NCBI GenBank assembly: GCA_029857875.1
Contig: JAOUGB010000144.1
Span: 1-6,382 of the forward strand
Reading direction: 5' to 3'
Length of the DNA stretch: 6,382 nucleotides
Origin: Desulfobacteraceae bacterium
GTDB taxonomy: Bacteria; Desulfobacterota; Desulfobacteria; Desulfobacterales; UBA11574
Part shown: one piece after another, positions 4,506-6,382 of the stretch
How the letters are laid out: each line of letters begins with the position of its first letter
Numbering within the stretch: position 1 is the first letter of the stretch
Made by a program: the position numbers and the translations under genes
Notes under the pieces: generated by a model
Told to the model about the DNA's origin: nothing
What the model saw: only the letters and a program-made list of their open reading frames with translations
Database searches by the model: none

Positions 4506-4560
4506 GGATCATCTCCCGAATGGTTGAAGTTAATTCGGGTAAAATATGTAGGTTATCATA
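4506..4560 (+). repeat. 55-bp direct repeat, right copy
   Basis: This is the right-hand partner of 4135-4189, at about 73% identity. GGATCATCTCC, GTTAATT and GTAAAATA are preserved at the same spacing. Together the two copies frame about 316 bases containing the IVS-like element and its adjacent hairpin. Confidence 0.55.
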
Positions 4561-4604
4561 TGGTTAGGACCGTTTGGATGGTTAAGTTGGTTTGATTGGT
4601 TTAA

Positions 4605-4730
4605 CTTTCAGCTTTGAGCTTTTTGCCTCGTAGCTTCCGACCTCTGACCTCCGATACCTGTTCATCGATCACTATTTACTGTTCACCATTCTTTGCCCTC
4701 TGCACTTTACTCCTTAATCCTGCCCAGCAG
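4605..4730 (+). repeat. Pyrimidine-rich degenerate reiteration tract
   Basis: The plus strand is a chain of short C/T-rich words such as GACCTCTGACCTCCG, CACTATTTACTGTTCACC and CCTTAATCCTGCC. Similar words fill about 1370-1420, 2845-2915 and 2970-3020, always with pyrimidines on the plus strand. This gives spurious open frames on the minus strand. Its role is unknown. Confidence 0.5.
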
Positions 4731-4901
4731 ATATAACCTTTTCGATATTTCATTTGACATGCGAGTTTCCTTATAATATCGGATCTAATATAGATTCTCC
4801 CTTGAAATCTGTCCTCTATTTTGAATTGATTTTTATTATGAAACTTTTCTTGCTCTGCTGACCTCAATCACTATTCGCACCACGCAACCTATTCCCACTT
4901 T

Positions 4902-4930
4902 TTGTTAAGTTGTTACTTCAATCATTTAAC
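4902..4930 (+). promoter_or_regulatory. Weak candidate promoter before the signalling locus
   Basis: TTGTTA (4902-4907) and TTTAAC (4925-4930) are 17 bases apart and each matches the sigma70 consensus at four of six positions. It would place a start just before the ribosome binding site at 4938. This is only a candidate; the surrounding DNA is A/T-rich enough to give such matches by chance. Confidence 0.22.
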
Positions 4931-4952
4931 CTCAATTAAGGAGGTTGTCTAA

Positions 4953-5036
4953 ATGATAGAGTTTCTGTATCAAACAATCCGCATTGGATTGGACTTTGTT
5001 ATCAGTCCCGTCTATTGTGTTTATTGTGCCTTTTAG
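4953..5036 (+). CDS. 27-residue hydrophobic peptide, possibly frameshifted
   Basis: ATG 4953 is preceded by a full AAGGAGG (4938-4944) with an eight-base spacer, the best ribosome binding site in the window. The frame gives MIEFLYQTIRIGLDFVIS then PVYCVYCAF and TAG (5034-5036), a mainly hydrophobic peptide. If one C of CCC near 5007-5009 were absent, the reading would be ...FVISPSIVFIVPFSKKLKEL with TAA at 5056-5058, a 34-residue single-membrane-segment protein with a basic tail. That version looks more natural, so a frameshift or sequencing error is possible. The receiver-kinase gene starts 36-58 bases downstream, so both are probably on one transcript. The peptide could be a membrane partner of the kinase or a translated leader. 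I do not recognise a family. Confidence 0.5.
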   Translation: MIEFLYQTIRIGLDFVISPVYCVYCAF

Positions 5037-5094
5037 CAAGAAACTAAAAGAGCTATAAACACGAATTCCGCCATCAAAAGGTTTGAATCTAAAA

Positions 5095-5733
5095 ATGATA
5101 GGCATAAAAGATTGGAAGTTACTTTTAATAGATGAAGATGAAGAAACCAGAAAAGCCTTGTCCGTTTTTTTAGAGGACGCCGGCTATATTGTGCTGACTG
5201 CTGCAGATGGGGAAAACGGTATCAAGTTATGTCGTGAAGAATCTCCTCAGATTATTATCACTGAGATTGACCTGCCCGGTATGGACGGGGTTGGGTTTTT
5301 AAAATCCATCAAGAAAGCATATCCGGATAATGAGGTGATTGTGGCCACCGGGAATAGTGATATTGAAAACGCATTAAAGTCTTTTCGACTTGGTGCTGCT
5401 GACTTTATTACTAAACCCATAAACGATGATGCCCTCCTGGCGGCACTGGAGCGAGCAAAGGAGCGCTACAACATCCAGAAAAAGCTGCAAGATTATACCA
5501 CCCTTATAGAAGAAAGGTGGATGGATACATCAGAAGAACTGGCTAAAACCTTCAACTTCCAGGAAAGACTCGTCGAAAGCTCGATTGACGGTATTATCGG
5601 ATGTGATTACGATAGAAGGGTCATCATCTTTAACAACAGCATGGAAAAAATGCTGGGTTATTCTAAGGATATGGTAATCGGCAAGATGTTTCTTTATCAA
5701 CTATTTTCATCATTGGAGTGGGAAAAGTTCTAG
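5095..5733 (+). CDS. Receiver-PAS N-terminal half of a hybrid sensor kinase, ends at in-frame TAG
   Basis: The first 212 codons encode a CheY-like receiver (about 6-122), a signalling coiled coil (about 118-150, ERAKERYNIQKKLQDYTTL onward) and the start of a PAS sensor domain (about 155-212, including ERLVESSIDGIIGCDYDRR and MEKMLGYS). In the receiver, acidic residues D13, E14 and D15, switch Thr85 and Lys107 (ITKPI) are kept. The phospho-accepting Asp is replaced by Glu57 in TEIDLPGMDG, four residues before the conserved Pro. ATG 5095 is chosen because it begins MIGIKDWKLLLIDEDEE; the TTG at 5083 is possible but sits only one base from the AAAAGG (5076-5081). TAG at 5731-5733 cuts the PAS domain, and the same frame continues with the rest of PAS and a kinase. 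A nonsense mutation, read-through or sequencing error are the alternatives. Confidence 0.85.
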   Translation: MIGIKDWKLLLIDEDEETRKALSVFLEDAGYIVLTAADGENGIKLCREESPQIIITEIDLPGMDGVGFLKSIKKAYPDNEVIVATGNSDIENALKSFRLGAADFITKPINDDALLAALERAKERYNIQKKLQDYTTLIEERWMDTSEELAKTFNFQERLVESSIDGIIGCDYDRRVIIFNNSMEKMLGYSKDMVIGKMFLYQLFSSLEWEKF

Positions 5734-6382
5734 GATCAGTTGTATAGTGAGGAATTAGGTGGAGTGGATAAATTATTTCTTTCTGAAGCCACCCTAATTT
5801 CCAAAAAAGGGGAAAAAGTTCCTGTCCGGCTTTCGGCCCAGGTCCTTTTCCAAGGAAATGAAGAGATAGGTATCGTAGGGTTTTTTCGTGATCTTAGAAA
5901 AGTCAAAATTTTGAAACAACAGTTTCTGGATCAGTCTAAATATCTTCACCAGGATAAGATGGTCTCTTTAGGAAAACTGGCTGCCAGTGTTATTCATGAA
6001 ATTAACAATCCCCTTTCCGGTGTTCTTAACTATATTCGCCTCATGATTAAAATTGTAGGCCGGGATTCTTTATCAACAGAACAAATACATAAGTTCCAGA
6101 AGTATCTTGAACTCGTGGCGAGTGAAGTCAGCCGCTGTTCTGACATAGTCTCTAACCTGCTAGCGTTTTCCCGAAAATCCAAATTGGAATTCAGCGATGT
6201 AAATATAAGCGATCTCTTGGAAAAGAGCATGCTGCTCAGCAAACACAAACTAACTCTCCAGAATATTCAAATCAAAACCGATCTGTATCCTAAGATCCCA
6301 AAGGTATTAGGTGACTTTAATCAACTCCAACAATGCATTCTCAATCTGATTTTCAATGCCGCTGATGCTATGCCAGGTGGTG
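5734..6382 (+). CDS. PAS remainder and histidine kinase half, same frame, runs off right edge
   Basis: Numbered from ATG 5095 with the TAG as residue 213, this segment completes the PAS fold (ISKKGEKVPVRLSAQVLFQ near 235-253, then GIVGFFRDLRKV). It continues with a HisKA dimerisation domain having His301 in SLGKLAASVIHEINNPLSGV, and reaches the N-box of the ATP-binding domain with Asn417 and Asn421 in ILNLIFNAADAMPGG before the window ends. The HEINNPL motif is typical of NtrB-like kinases. The frame is otherwise free of stops, so decay, if any, is recent. If the TAG really ends translation, this half might be started separately. GTG 5764 has TGAGGA about ten bases before it, and ATG 5959 has AGGA four bases before it and would give a bare HisKA-ATPase protein. 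The partner regulator is not in the window. Confidence 0.85.

Larger units (their letters stand above)
4128..4952. other. Intergenic region, 825 bases, with IVS-like element
   Basis: No intact gene is seen. It holds two copies of a 55-bp repeat flanking a 266-bp element with terminal inverted repeats and a four-helix-bundle pseudogene (4210-4475), a perfect nine-base hairpin (4474-4496), short GGTT-rich reiterations (about 4560-4610), a pyrimidine-rich tract (about 4605-4730), and A/T-rich DNA leading to the ribosome binding site at 4938-4944. A minus-strand open frame at 4676-4867 starts in A/T-rich DNA and ends inside the pyrimidine tract, so it is not accepted as a gene. Confidence 0.6.

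Noticed and set aside
4676..4867. Minus-strand 63-codon open frame
   Set aside because: Its last third comes from the pyrimidine word tract, its composition is Lys/Arg/Gln-rich and unlike a known protein, and no ribosome binding site is evident.
6030..6248. Minus-strand open frame over the kinase
   Set aside because: It is antisense to the HisKA domain and has a Ser/Leu/Arg-rich shadow composition.

Overview
The window looks like part of a chromosome from a deep-branching, delta-type proteobacterium, with a sulfate-reducer-like Desulfobacterota member as the best guess. The reasons are a receiver-PAS-kinase hybrid, an orphan IVS-type four-helix-bundle gene, a DUF2283 pair, and long repeat-rich spacers with palindromes and pyrimidine tracts. 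No rRNA, tRNA or marker gene is present, so this placement is inference.

Layout. Positions 1-1278 (minus strand) hold most of a CPA1-type cation/proton antiporter whose C-terminus runs off the left edge. A divergent spacer separates it from a plus-strand gene (1512-1889) for a small zinc-ribbon-like protein. After a repeat-rich spacer comes a two-gene operon (2387-2844) with an ATGA overlap: an 80-aa toxin-like protein and a DUF2283 protein. A promoter-like sequence sits almost on its start codon. A 767-base spacer with nested palindromes and possible gene remnants leads to a GNAT acetyltransferase (3612-4127).

The 4128-4952 spacer contains the most unusual structure: a 266-bp element (4210-4475) with 32-bp imperfect terminal inverted repeats enclosing a gutted gene of the 23S rRNA intervening-sequence four-helix-bundle family. 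A diverged 55-bp direct repeat lies on each side. The right end of the window is a signalling locus. A strong ribosome binding site drives a 27-aa hydrophobic peptide (possibly a frameshifted 34-aa one). It is followed by a receiver-PAS-histidine kinase reading frame that continues past the right edge. That frame is interrupted by an in-frame TAG at 5731, and its receiver has Glu in place of the phospho-accepting Asp.

The genes do not form one pathway: ion homeostasis, a toxin-antitoxin-like pair, an acetyltransferase and a sensor kinase are separated by long accessory spacers. The strongest candidates for a second look are the IVS-like element, the altered and interrupted hybrid kinase, the near-leaderless DUF2283 operon, and the dispersed palindrome family.
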